DNA of 8,906 bases from Agrobacterium fabrum (GCA_003241215.1 QFOL01000154.1:1-8906); one strand, 5' to 3'; counted from the first letter of the stretch, positions 1-5,912 are shown. Made by a program: numbers and translations. Notes: a model not told the origin generated them from the letters alone.

Positions 1-98
1 GCAACGATGGTGGCGAGGCGACCAACAACGAGGCCTTCGGCGTCGATGATGACCCACTTCTTCTCCACCTCAGCGGGCTTCTGAACGAAAGTAGACAT
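1..98 (-). CDS. rplM: 50S ribosomal protein L13, N-terminal part (runs off left edge)
   Basis: Read on the minus strand from an ATG at 98, the 32 visible codons begin [15 protein letters not shown] and continue with [15 protein letters not shown]. The W-x-(I/V)-D-A-x-(G/D)-x-x-(L/V)-G-R-L-A stretch is the hallmark N terminus of L13. The 15-residue extension before the Trp matches what I know of rhizobial L13. L13 is an early-assembling protein of the large ribosomal subunit. The frame is open to the window edge, so about three quarters of the protein lies outside; in most proteobacteria rpsI follows directly. The Shine-Dalgarno site is weak (a GAAA-type purine run 6-14 bases upstream). A convincing promoter and a structured leader lie upstream. 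Confidence 0.95.
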   Translation of the reverse strand, partial: MSTFVQKPAEVEKKWVIIDAEGLVVGRLATIV

Positions 99-225
99 GG
101 ATTTCACTTTCTAACGTGGACCCGTCATCCTCTTTATGAAAGAGCATACGGGCGCTTCTTGTTGCTTGGTTTGGTTGCCGCCAAGGGCAACCGCAAATGA
201 CCCTATTCCGGCTGGAATCCGATCT
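99..225 (-). promoter_or_regulatory. Structured 5' leader of the rplM operon
   Basis: The predicted transcript between the promoter and the rplM start can form three successive hairpins. The first has ATTCC/GGAAT arms (205-209 and 214-218). The second has perfect 7-bp arms GGTTGCC/GGCAACC (173-179 and 186-192) with a 6-base loop. The third, at 121-152, has outer arms CCCGT/ACGGG, then AT/AT, one C-C mismatch and inner arms CTCTTT/AAAGAG around a 3-base loop, about 13 bp in all. This last hairpin ends about 23 nt before the start codon. Ribosomal protein leaders often bind the encoded protein for feedback control, and autoregulation is reported for E. coli rplM. Whether this leader does so is inference. 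Confidence 0.45.
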
Positions 226-231
226 GGCGCG

Positions 232-260
232 CTTATACGGTGCGCAAGCGAAAGCGTCAA
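232..260 (-). promoter_or_regulatory. Sigma70-type promoter of rplM
   Basis: On the minus strand, TTGACG (260-255) and TATAAG (237-232) are separated by exactly 17 bases, a near-consensus housekeeping promoter. Immediately upstream (about 275-325) is an A/T-rich stretch that could act as an UP element, as expected for a ribosomal protein operon. Transcription would start near 225, giving a leader of about 127 nt before the rplM ATG at 98. Inferred from sequence only. Confidence 0.7.
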
Positions 261-350
261 TATGGCGGACTTTGGAGATCGTAAAAATAATACAGAAAAA
301 ACAATGGCTTATTTATGGGGTATTATTTTACCTCACCGGGCGACCCGATT

Positions 351-1187
351 TTACCCCAGTCGCATCACCAGAACGCCCGCTGCAATGATGCCTCCGGCAA
401 GATAACGCCAGATGCTGGCGCGTTCTTTCAGGATCACCACGGAGATCACCAGCGCGAAGAGGATGGAGGTTTCCCGGAGCGCCGCGACGACGGCGACGGG
501 CGCCTTGGTCATGGCGTAGAGCGCCAGCCCGTAGGACAGGATGGAGCCGCCACCGCCTATCAGGCCGCGCCACCAGTTGCGCCGCACGTGCTGCACGACA
601 GGGGCCACGCCACGCTGGAAAAAGGCAAACCCGAAAAGCAGCAGGGGCGGCAGAAGCGACATCCACAGCGTATAGGAGATAGCATTGCCGGAAAGCCTTG
701 CGCCGACACCATCGACGAAGGTGTAGGAGGCGATCACGAAGGCGTTGATAAGCGCAAGGGTGATCGCCTTGCCGCCGCCGCGACGCGCCTCGAAGGCGAG
801 CGTCAATATGCCGCCGGATATGATGGCGATCCCGGCAAGGGCCATCGGGCTCAAAACCTCGCTGAGAAAAAGACTGCTTGTCGCCGCGACGATCAGAGGC
901 GCCACGCCGCGCATGACGGGATAGACAAGGCCGATATCGCCGATCGTATAGGCGGCCGCGACAAGGCGGAAATAGGCAAACTGCAGAAAGGCCGAGGCGA
1001 CGAGGAAGGGAATGGCCACCGGCGCCGGAAACGGCAGGAACGGCAGAAATGGCAAGGAACAGGCCGCTGCCCCCGCCGCTATCAGCGAGGCGTCCAGCGA
1101 TTTGTCGGATCCGGATTTGACCAGCGCATTCCAGCCGGCATGCAGTATCGCGCCCAGGAGCACCAGAAAAAGAATGTCAATTGTCAC
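351..1187 (-). CDS. EamA/DMT-superfamily membrane transporter
   Basis: A 278-residue, very hydrophobic protein with about ten predicted transmembrane helices arranged as two EamA repeats. This is the normal length and fold for drug/metabolite transporters, inner-membrane carriers that usually export amino acids, metabolites or small drugs; the substrate cannot be told from sequence. Recognisable pieces are the first helix ending HAGWNALVKS, YPVMRGVAPLI at the end of the first repeat, and APVAVVAALRETSILFA in the second. I chose the GTG at 1187 because the first membrane helix begins straight after it. An ATG at 1361 in the same frame would add 58 residues (including GGQAPHFAAIENG) that are not transporter-like and cover a palindromic repeat. 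The Shine-Dalgarno site before the GTG is poor, so the exact start is uncertain. The gene lies upstream of rplM on the same strand, but rplM has its own promoter. Confidence 0.85.
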   Translation of the reverse strand: MTIDILFLVLLGAILHAGWNALVKSGSDKSLDASLIAAGAAACSLPFLPFLPFPAPVAIPFLVASAFLQFAYFRLVAAAYTIGDIGLVYPVMRGVAPLIVAATSSLFLSEVLSPMALAGIAIISGGILTLAFEARRGGGKAITLALINAFVIASYTFVDGVGARLSGNAISYTLWMSLLPPLLLFGFAFFQRGVAPVVQHVRRNWWRGLIGGGGSILSYGLALYAMTKAPVAVVAALRETSILFALVISVVILKERASIWRYLAGGIIAAGVLVMRLG

Positions 1188-2093
1188 AGTAGAGACTCGC
1201 TCGCGGGCTATTGTGGTCAGCCTACAGCATCGGTCCGAAAACCGGAATCCATTTTCGATGGCAGCGAAATGGGGCGCTTGCCCTCCGAAAGCGGGCGCGT
1301 TGATCTGCCGGATCGTGTCCGGCAGGCTGCGGCCGTTTGCATGGATTATGACATGCGTCAAATTTCTGGTTCGTGCGTCTTATGGGGCAGGGCGGGTAAC
1401 TCCTGCATCAAATGACGCGTTGTCCTGCTCATGATTTCATCCTGCGTAACGGGTGTATCGGCGCCGGATGCACAGCTTGTCCTTTCGCGGCAGAGCGCTA
1501 TTTCCTGAAAGCATGGCCGTTTTTGACCGCTTATTCCGGCTGGAATGATGCTGGCTCCCGCCTGGGATGCTATATCAATCGAATGCTGGTATTTTTATCA
1601 AAAATGAAAAAGAATTTCACAATATCAGTAAATAGCCAACTGTAACGTTGCAGATTTGAATATGGATTGATTTACTGAATAACTTTCTGAAAATTAGATA
1701 GGCCTAATTCATCTGTGAACGGAATGAAAACAAACAGGAGACGAATGGCGCATGAGATGCACGTTAATGGTGTTTGAGTCGATATTCCTGCCAATATATG
1801 TCGGTTTTGAAAACTGGATGAAAAAACTCCATGCAAATTTGGTCACGGCATTTTTATGAAATCGTTTTGCGGAGGCGAAACTGGACCGTCTCGACGATGA
1901 GGTCATCACCTCCATTGTTTAAAAGCGGACAGGGCTTCAAGAATGTGCCGCCACGCCCTAGATGAGGATGACAGCCGCAGTAAGCGTTACCAGCAATGCT
2001 CATGCGGGAAACGCGTTGCTTGTGGCCCGCTCAGCGCGCACGCCTGCGCCAGGGGCGTTGAAATCGCCGGATGCGACAGAGGGATAAGTTGAC
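1188..2093. other. Gene-poor intergenic region with A+T-rich core
   Basis: About 900 bases between the divergent transporter and CoA-binding genes hold no convincing gene. Composition changes sharply: 1621-1680 has only 18 G or C in 60 bases, against the G+C-rich flanks. Visible signals are the palindromic repeat at 1227-1260, an inverted repeat AATTAG/CTAATT (1692-1697 and 1704-1709) of operator size, and a good Shine-Dalgarno AGGAG (1736-1740) followed by an ATG at 1745 that opens only a 10-codon frame. There is also a broken reading frame at about 1752-1922, described under findings. Promoters for both flanking genes must lie here, but I could not place either with confidence. Confidence 0.5.
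1227..1260. repeat. Palindromic intergenic repeat of rhizobial type
   Basis: The segment holds nested inverted repeats: CATCG (1228-1232) with CGATG (1256-1260), and CGAAAA or CCGAAAA (from 1235/1236 to 1241) with TTTTCG (1252-1257), around a core containing CCGGAATCC. From memory, Rhizobiaceae genomes carry many copies of short elements built as CCGAAAA-spacer-TTTTCGG next to GATGC, and this looks like one divergent copy. It lies 40-75 bases upstream of the transporter start. No second copy is visible in this window, so the repeat status depends on outside comparison. Confidence 0.45.
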
Positions 2094-2528
2094 ATGCAGC
2101 ATGATACTTACGAACCGGATTACCTCAGAAAAATCCTGACGGATGTCCGCACCATCGCTTTGCTTGGAGCCTCGCCCAATCCGGACCGGCCGAGCCATGG
2201 CGTGATGCGCTTTCTCCTTTCCAAGGGCTACCGCGTATTCCCGGTCAATCCCGGCCAGGCGGGCAAGGAGATATTGGGGCAGAAGGTCTTTGCCCGGCTT
2301 GCCGATATTCCCGAACCGGTCGACATGGTCGATGTTTTCCGCGCACCGGAATATCTGCCGGCAATCGTCGAAGAGGCGATTTTGTTGCCGCAGCGCCCGA
2401 AAGTGATCTGGGGCCAGCTTTCCGTGCGTGATGACAACGCCGCCGCCAGGGCGGAAGCCTATGGCATGAACGTGGTGATGGATCGTTGCCCTGCAATTGA
2501 GTATCCGCGTCTCAATATTGTGCGATAG
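2094..2528 (+). CDS. CoA-binding domain protein (YccU-like)
   Basis: A 144-residue protein made of a single Rossmann-type CoA-binding domain, the usual size for the stand-alone YccU/COG1832 family. The first strand and nucleotide loop is IALLGASPNPDRPSHGVM (residues 21-38), followed by the strand YRVFPVNPG (46-54), VDMVDVFRAPE (76-86), VIWGQLS (104-110) and the family signature GMNVVMDRCPAIE (124-136). The biochemical role is unknown; binding of CoA or acyl-CoA is inferred from the fold. The start ATG is preceded by a GAGGGA ribosome site (spacing about 10). The gene sits 73 bases upstream of the O-acetylhomoserine sulfhydrylase gene on the same strand, an arrangement I recall from rhizobia, suggesting cotranscription. 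A link to acetyl-ester sulfur metabolism is plausible but unproven. Confidence 0.9.
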   Translation: MQHDTYEPDYLRKILTDVRTIALLGASPNPDRPSHGVMRFLLSKGYRVFPVNPGQAGKEILGQKVFARLADIPEPVDMVDVFRAPEYLPAIVEEAILLPQRPKVIWGQLSVRDDNAAARAEAYGMNVVMDRCPAIEYPRLNIVR

Positions 2529-2573
2529 TTGGTACAGATCGGACTTATCATTTGACGCCAAGGCATTATGATC

Positions 2574-2594
2574 CCTCCAAAATTCCATTGGAGG
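2574..2594 (+). promoter_or_regulatory. Hairpin masking the metY ribosome binding site
   Basis: CCTCCAA (2574-2580) and TTGGAGG (2588-2594) form a perfect 7-bp stem around a 7-base loop (2581-2587). The right arm contains the complete Shine-Dalgarno GGAGG that sits 7 bases before the metY ATG at 2602, so the stem would hide it from the ribosome. There is no T run after the stem, so a terminator for the upstream gene is unlikely. The pairing is seen directly; a regulatory role is inference. I see no clear SAM-II riboswitch core in the 73-base gap. Confidence 0.5.
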
Positions 2595-2601
2595 AAACAT
2601 C

Positions 2602-3885
2602 ATGCCGAGCAGCAATCCCGGTTTTTCAACGCTGGCAGTCCATGCGGGCGCGCAGCCTGATCCGACCACCGGCGCGCGCGCCACGCCCATTTATCAGACC
2701 ACGGCCTATGCTTTCCGCGACGCCGATCACGCTGCCGCCCTGTTCGGATTGAAAGAGTTCGGCAATATCTACACCCGCATCATGAACCCCACCCAGGCGG
2801 TTCTGGAAGAGCGCGTGGCGGCGCTGGAAGGCGGCACGGCCGCACTTGCTGTCGCATCCGGCCACGCCGCGCAGCTGCTGGTCTTCCACACGCTGCTGCA
2901 GCACGGTGACAATTTCGTCGCGGCCCGGCAGCTTTACGGTGGCTCCATCAACCAGTTCGGCCACGCCTTCAAGGGTTTCGACTGGCAGGTGCGCTGGGCC
3001 GATGCGACCGATCCGGCCAGTTTCGAACGGCAGATCGACGAGCGCACCCGCGCCATCTTCATCGAAAGCCTCGCCAATCCGGGCGGCACATTCGTGGATA
3101 TCGCCGCGATCGCCGAAGTCGCCCACCGGCACGGCCTGCCGCTGATCGTCGACAATACCATGGCAAGCCCCTATCTCTTGCGGCCGCTGGAACATGGTGC
3201 GGACATCGTGCTGCATTCGTTGACGAAATTCCTCGGCGGCCATGGCAATTCCATGGGCGGTATCATCGTTGACGGCGGCACTTTCGACTGGTCGGCCACG
3301 GACCGCTATCCGGCGCTGTCGCAGCCCCGGCCGGAATATTCCGGCGTCGTGCTGCACCAGACCTTCGGCAATTTCGCCTTCGCCATCGCCTGCCGCGTGC
3401 TTGGCCTGCGCGATCTTGGACCGGCGATCTCGCCCTTCAATGCCTTCCTCATTCTCACCGGCATAGAAACCCTGCCGCTGCGCGTTCAGCGCCATTCCGA
3501 CAATGCGCTTGCCGTCGCAAAATGGCTGAAGGCGCATCCGAAGGTCGGCTGGGTGCATTATGCCGGGCTGGAGGACAGCGACAACTACGCCATCCAGCAG
3601 CATTATTCGCCCAAGGGGGCGGGGTCCGTCTTCACCTTCGGCGTCAAGGGCGGTTATGCGGCGGGCAAGGCGCTGGTGGAGGGGCTGCAGCTTTTCTCCC
3701 ATCTCGCCAATATCGGCGATACCCGCTCGCTGGTCATCCACCCGGCTTCCACCACCCATGCGCAGCTGACGCCGGAACAGCAGACGGCGGCGGGCGCCGG
3801 GCCGGATGTGGTGCGCCTGTCGATCGGCATCGAGGACGTCAAGGACATCATCGCCGATCTCGAACAATCGCTTGCCAGGGTCTGA
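2602..3885 (+). CDS. metY: O-acetylhomoserine aminocarboxypropyltransferase (sulfhydrylase)
   Basis: A 427-residue PLP enzyme of the Cys/Met metabolism family, full length for MetY. It converts O-acetyl-L-homoserine plus sulfide to homocysteine and acetate, the direct sulfhydrylation branch of methionine synthesis, in the cytoplasm. Typical MetY features are the N terminus [20 protein letters not shown] (residues 9-28), [10 protein letters not shown] (29-38) and YTRIMNPT (57-64) near the active site. Also present are [16 protein letters not shown] (75-90), the aspartate that contacts the PLP ring in [10 protein letters not shown] (183-192), and the PLP-binding lysine K209 in [16 protein letters not shown]. 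The C-terminal part, with FTFGVKGG and [10 protein letters not shown], is intact. The ATG at 2602 has an excellent GGAGG ribosome site, though it lies in a hairpin. Probably cotranscribed with the CoA-binding gene. MetY is favoured over MetZ or cystathionine gamma-synthase by the length of over 420 residues and the [10 protein letters not shown] segment. Confidence 0.93.
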   Translation: MPSSNPGFSTLAVHAGAQPDPTTGARATPIYQTTAYAFRDADHAAALFGLKEFGNIYTRIMNPTQAVLEERVAALEGGTAALAVASGHAAQLLVFHTLLQHGDNFVAARQLYGGSINQFGHAFKGFDWQVRWADATDPASFERQIDERTRAIFIESLANPGGTFVDIAAIAEVAHRHGLPLIVDNTMASPYLLRPLEHGADIVLHSLTKFLGGHGNSMGGIIVDGGTFDWSATDRYPALSQPRPEYSGVVLHQTFGNFAFAIACRVLGLRDLGPAISPFNAFLILTGIETLPLRVQRHSDNALAVAKWLKAHPKVGWVHYAGLEDSDNYAIQQHYSPKGAGSVFTFGVKGGYAAGKALVEGLQLFSHLANIGDTRSLVIHPASTTHAQLTPEQQTAAGAGPDVVRLSIGIEDVKDIIADLEQSLARV

Positions 3886-4228
3886 TGCGGTCCATCATCC
3901 GGCCTTGATCCCGCGTCGCTTGGATTGAAATTTCACAGCCATTGAGCCGCCGCCGAAAACCTTGGAAACAGGATGCTTTCGGCGGCGTATATCTGAAACA
4001 ATTCATGCGTTTTTTCAGGATCGGTGCTGCCTGCACGTATTGGTAATCTGGGGAAGCGGGTCCGTGCTTTATGGCGCTGGCCTTCTTCAATCGATCCGGA
4101 ACGCTGTCACCGTTCGCCGTCGCGGGGCGGTCGATCTGTCGAGTTCGCGCCATATGCCCGGCCGTGCATCTATCGATTCCGGAGCCGAATCCGCCTAGAA
4201 CAGAACCCTTGCAATCTCATCGTGAAAG
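3886..4228. other. Intergenic region without a supported gene
   Basis: The 343 bases between metY and the next gene hold only short open frames with no ribosome site or recognisable protein. The main structure is the long perfect hairpin at 3948-3987. A 13-codon frame starting at ATG 4004 (MRFFRIGAACTYW) has no Shine-Dalgarno sequence and is probably chance. The promoter for the downstream exported-protein gene should lie in the right half, but I could not identify it. Confidence 0.4.
3948..3987. terminator. Perfect 11-bp hairpin downstream of metY
   Basis: CGCCGCCGAAA (3948-3958) and TTTCGGCGGCG (3977-3987) are exact inverted repeats around an 18-base loop, about 60 bases past the metY stop. 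It is the obvious candidate for the 3' end of the metY transcript. However, no T run follows on either strand (the nearest is at about 4010 on plus), so it is not a canonical intrinsic terminator. It may act as a transcript-stabilising 3' structure or with Rho. Confidence 0.4.
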
Positions 4229-4750
4229 ATGCGCCAGATGAAAAGCTACACCGGACTGCTTCGAATTGTTACCTTCTTCCTGGCGATTGGAATTGTGGTC
4301 ACGGCCGATATTCCGGGCGTAATACCGGCTTCGCCGGCGAAGGCGCAGGAAGAATATTTCCCGACGCAGCAGGATTTTGTCGGCAAATGGAAGCTCAGCG
4401 GTGCAACCACCCGCCCGCCGCGGGATATGAAGACTGAGCCGACGCCCGAGCAGGAGGCGGGCGCGACATTGTTCCAGGAAACCGTGACGACATTCTACAC
4501 CGCCTTCGATTATCTGGAGATCACGGCTGATGGACGTTACAATTTCCATCAGGCGGGTGATCCGTCAGATTCATGCGTCTGGTGCGGAACATGGTCTTTT
4601 GACAAAAGCTCGCTTTGGCTGAAGCTCGATACGGCGCCGCGGCTCGATATTTATGCGAAGGACGGCGATATGCAGATGACATATACCGCCGAACCCGACG
4701 GGAAATCGAAATATACCTGGCTGGTTTTCGGCTGGACGAAGATGGAGTAG
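4229..4750 (+). CDS. Small exported protein, lipocalin-like, function unknown
   Basis: A 173-residue protein with a secretion signal: a basic start (MRQMKSY), a hydrophobic core (residues 10-26) and a cleavage site after AKA (residues 37-39), leaving a mature protein of about 134 residues in the periplasm. The mature part begins with FVGKWKLSG (50-58) and ends with TYTAEPDGKSKYTWLVFGWTK. This pattern, an opening 'xGxW' strand and a closing Trp-rich strand, suggests a small lipocalin-like beta-barrel. A CVWC motif (Cys116 and Cys119) followed by GTWSF could form a disulfide. I do not recognise a named family. The start is uncertain: ATG 4229 gives the frame used here, ATG 4238 (MKSYTG) also works, and neither has a strong ribosome site. 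It is followed 113 bases later by the cupin gene on the same strand. Confidence 0.7.
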   Translation: MRQMKSYTGLLRIVTFFLAIGIVVTADIPGVIPASPAKAQEEYFPTQQDFVGKWKLSGATTRPPRDMKTEPTPEQEAGATLFQETVTTFYTAFDYLEITADGRYNFHQAGDPSDSCVWCGTWSFDKSSLWLKLDTAPRLDIYAKDGDMQMTYTAEPDGKSKYTWLVFGWTKME

Positions 4751-4863
4751 CGCCGCGTCTCCGCCGCCGCAACGCTCCGCCTGGACATTCAAGAATATTT
4801 GACGGGACGCCCACAATTGCGCAAAGCTGTATGGCCAACCACATTTGACGGACAGGGGACGTC

Positions 4864-5205
4864 ATGACGAATTTTCTGTCCTTTGATGATGTCGCCGAAC
4901 TGGAATACGGCGCGCCCGCGCCGGAACGGCTGATCTCCGGCGATCCCAGATTCACCACATGGAATCTCGAGGAGGCTCCCGGGGGCATCTATGCCGGCAT
5001 CTGGCAGTCCACGCCTGGTAAATGGCGGGTGGTCTATGATGAATGGGAGTATTTCAACATTCTCGAAGGCCATTCCATTTTGACCGAAGACGGCGGTGCG
5101 CCGCGCGATCTGAGACCGGGCGACCGCGTTATCCTGCGTCCGGGCTTTACGGGCACCTGGGAGGTCGTGGAAACGACGCGGAAGGATTATGTCATCCGGC
5201 TGTGA
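4864..5205 (+). CDS. Cupin domain protein (Cupin_3 / DUF861 type)
   Basis: A 113-residue single-domain cupin, the usual length for the Cupin_3/DUF861 (COG3450) group related to ureidoglycine aminohydrolase. After an N-terminal segment with GIYAGIWQSTPGKWRV (41-56), the first cupin motif is DEWEYFNILEGHSILTEDGG (59-78) and the second is LRPGDRVILRPGFTGTWEVV (83-102), followed by ETTRKDYVIRL. The GTWEV and RKxYV elements are typical of the group. The family folds as a small beta-barrel; members often bind metal, but only part of the usual His/Glu ligand set is evident here (Glu62, His70), so catalysis is unsure. The ATG at 4864 has a good AGGGGA site. Its stop codon is 7 bases from that of the convergent toxin gene. 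Confidence 0.85.
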   Translation: MTNFLSFDDVAELEYGAPAPERLISGDPRFTTWNLEEAPGGIYAGIWQSTPGKWRVVYDEWEYFNILEGHSILTEDGGAPRDLRPGDRVILRPGFTGTWEVVETTRKDYVIRL

Positions 5206-5212
5206 GGGCGTG

Positions 5213-5599
5213 CTACCAGCGTGTCATGACGCCAAGCGACGGAATTTTCTCATCGATAGATATCAATGCCATGTTTTCCAGAATAGATTGAGCTGCAAGA
5301 ATTCGATCGAACGGATCGCGGTGTTCGCCCGGCAGCATGGCGCTTCGAACCATATGAGCGCTGTTGATGGCAAGTTCGAGAAAGCCTTCCTGTTCAATCA
5401 CACCCGCAAAATCGGGAAGTATGAGTGACGCACCGGGCAGACGACCTCGTGCAAATTTCGTGGCAATTTCCCATGCTGAAGCCGCGCTCACATAGAGGTC
5501 GTTATTGGGGTCGCTGATGATTTCGCGCGCATCCGGCGAAAGCCGGTCATGGTCATTCAGCCACCAAAGCAGTGCATGAGTATCCAGTAGATATTTCAT
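5213..5599 (-). CDS. Type II toxin, PIN-domain ribonuclease (VapC-like)
   Basis: A 128-residue PIN-domain protein. It begins MKYLLDTHALLWWLND and keeps the acidic metal-binding residues expected of the nuclease: Asp6, Glu44 in SAASAWEIATK, Asp95 in HRDPFDRILAAQS, and Asp116 in LISIDEKI. This signature is the COG3744 group of toxin nucleases, which cleave RNA to arrest growth when not neutralised. Length is normal and the active site complete, so it should be functional. Its ATG (5599) overlaps the antitoxin stop by four bases (ATGA), the classic translationally coupled arrangement. It is oriented tail to tail with the cupin gene, leaving no room for a terminator between them. By eye, base composition is somewhat more A+T-rich than the flanking P450 gene, consistent with acquisition as a module. 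Confidence 0.9.
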   Translation of the reverse strand: MKYLLDTHALLWWLNDHDRLSPDAREIISDPNNDLYVSAASAWEIATKFARGRLPGASLILPDFAGVIEQEGFLELAINSAHMVRSAMLPGEHRDPFDRILAAQSILENMALISIDEKIPSLGVMTRW

Positions 5600-5883
5600 T
5601 CGGTCGCGAACTCTTTAAGTTCGTCTTCCGTCAGCGGTTCGAAGAACTCAGGTCCGACCACGAGCGCGCCCTTAAAACGGCCCGGAACGCGTCGGCGTTT
5701 TTCGTGTGGAGCGGAGTCCGACTTACTGTCCGAAAGACCCACCGCATCCAATTGACGCGATAGCCTCTCAAGATGCGCCTCCAGTTCGGTGAAAACTACC
5801 GGAGGAGGCAGCGTCATATCCGTTTTTTTCTTCGACTTGGTCGCCAAGGCATTTGCCTCATCACTGTTGGACGAAAATACCAT
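5596..5883 (-). CDS. Antitoxin partner of the PIN toxin
   Basis: A 95-residue protein if started at ATG 5883, or 73 residues from an in-frame ATG at 5817 (MTLPPPVVF). The shorter form has a somewhat better purine-rich upstream stretch (GAAGAAAAAAACGG); the longer adds a Lys/Ser-rich leader. The C-terminal third (residues 63-92) contains VPGRFKGALVVGPEFFEPLTEDELKEF. This closely follows the tail of Phd/YefM-type antitoxins (K-G-x-(2)-hydrophobic ... F-x-x-P-L-x-x-(D/E)-(I/L)), the toxin-binding portion. The usual N-terminal Phd DNA-binding fold is not recognisable; instead there is a short predicted helix, FTELEAHLERLSRQLDAVG (31-49). Assignment rests mainly on this tail and on the ATGA overlap with the toxin gene. 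It begins 29 bases (or 95 for the short form) past the P450 stop, on the same strand. Confidence 0.8.
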   Translation of the reverse strand: MVFSSNSDEANALATKSKKKTDMTLPPPVVFTELEAHLERLSRQLDAVGLSDSKSDSAPHEKRRRVPGRFKGALVVGPEFFEPLTEDELKEFATE

Positions 5884-5912
5884 AGCGCATCGGGGATGAT
5901 AAAAAAACTACT

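Noticed and set aside
317..357. Terminator for the transporter gene (GGGGTA/TACCCC arms)
   Set aside because: The arms are short, 29 bases apart and include the stop codon; the following T-rich stretch is too distant to count.
315..1415. Plus-strand open frame of 366 codons
   Set aside because: It is the antisense of the transporter gene; its product is a charged, Gly/Arg/Asp-rich shadow with no domain, while the minus frame gives a clean membrane transporter.
1412..1645. 77-codon plus frame with a Cys-rich segment (NGCIGAGCTACPF)
   Set aside because: The Cys spacing faintly recalls small CxxxxCxxCP(Y/F) proteins, but there is no ribosome site, the second half runs into the A+T-rich gap without protein character, and the match is too short to support a gene.
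1709..1915. 68-codon minus frame in the A+T-rich gap
   Set aside because: Ser/His/Arg-rich composition, no recognisable motif, and it opposes a more protein-like plus frame.
2529..2601. SAM-II or similar riboswitch before metY
   Set aside because: I looked for the SAM-II pseudoknot core expected before methionine genes in alphaproteobacteria and saw only the Shine-Dalgarno hairpin; the gap is also short.
2031..2690. 219-codon minus frame over the CoA-binding gene
   Set aside because: Shadow of a well-supported plus-strand gene; no family features.
2626..3867. 413-codon minus frame opposite metY
   Set aside because: Typical long antisense frame of a G+C-rich gene; composition is Arg/Gly/Asp-rich and featureless.
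3848..4153. 101-codon minus frame in the gap after metY
   Set aside because: No clear ribosome site or motif, and it overlaps the metY 3' end and a long hairpin.
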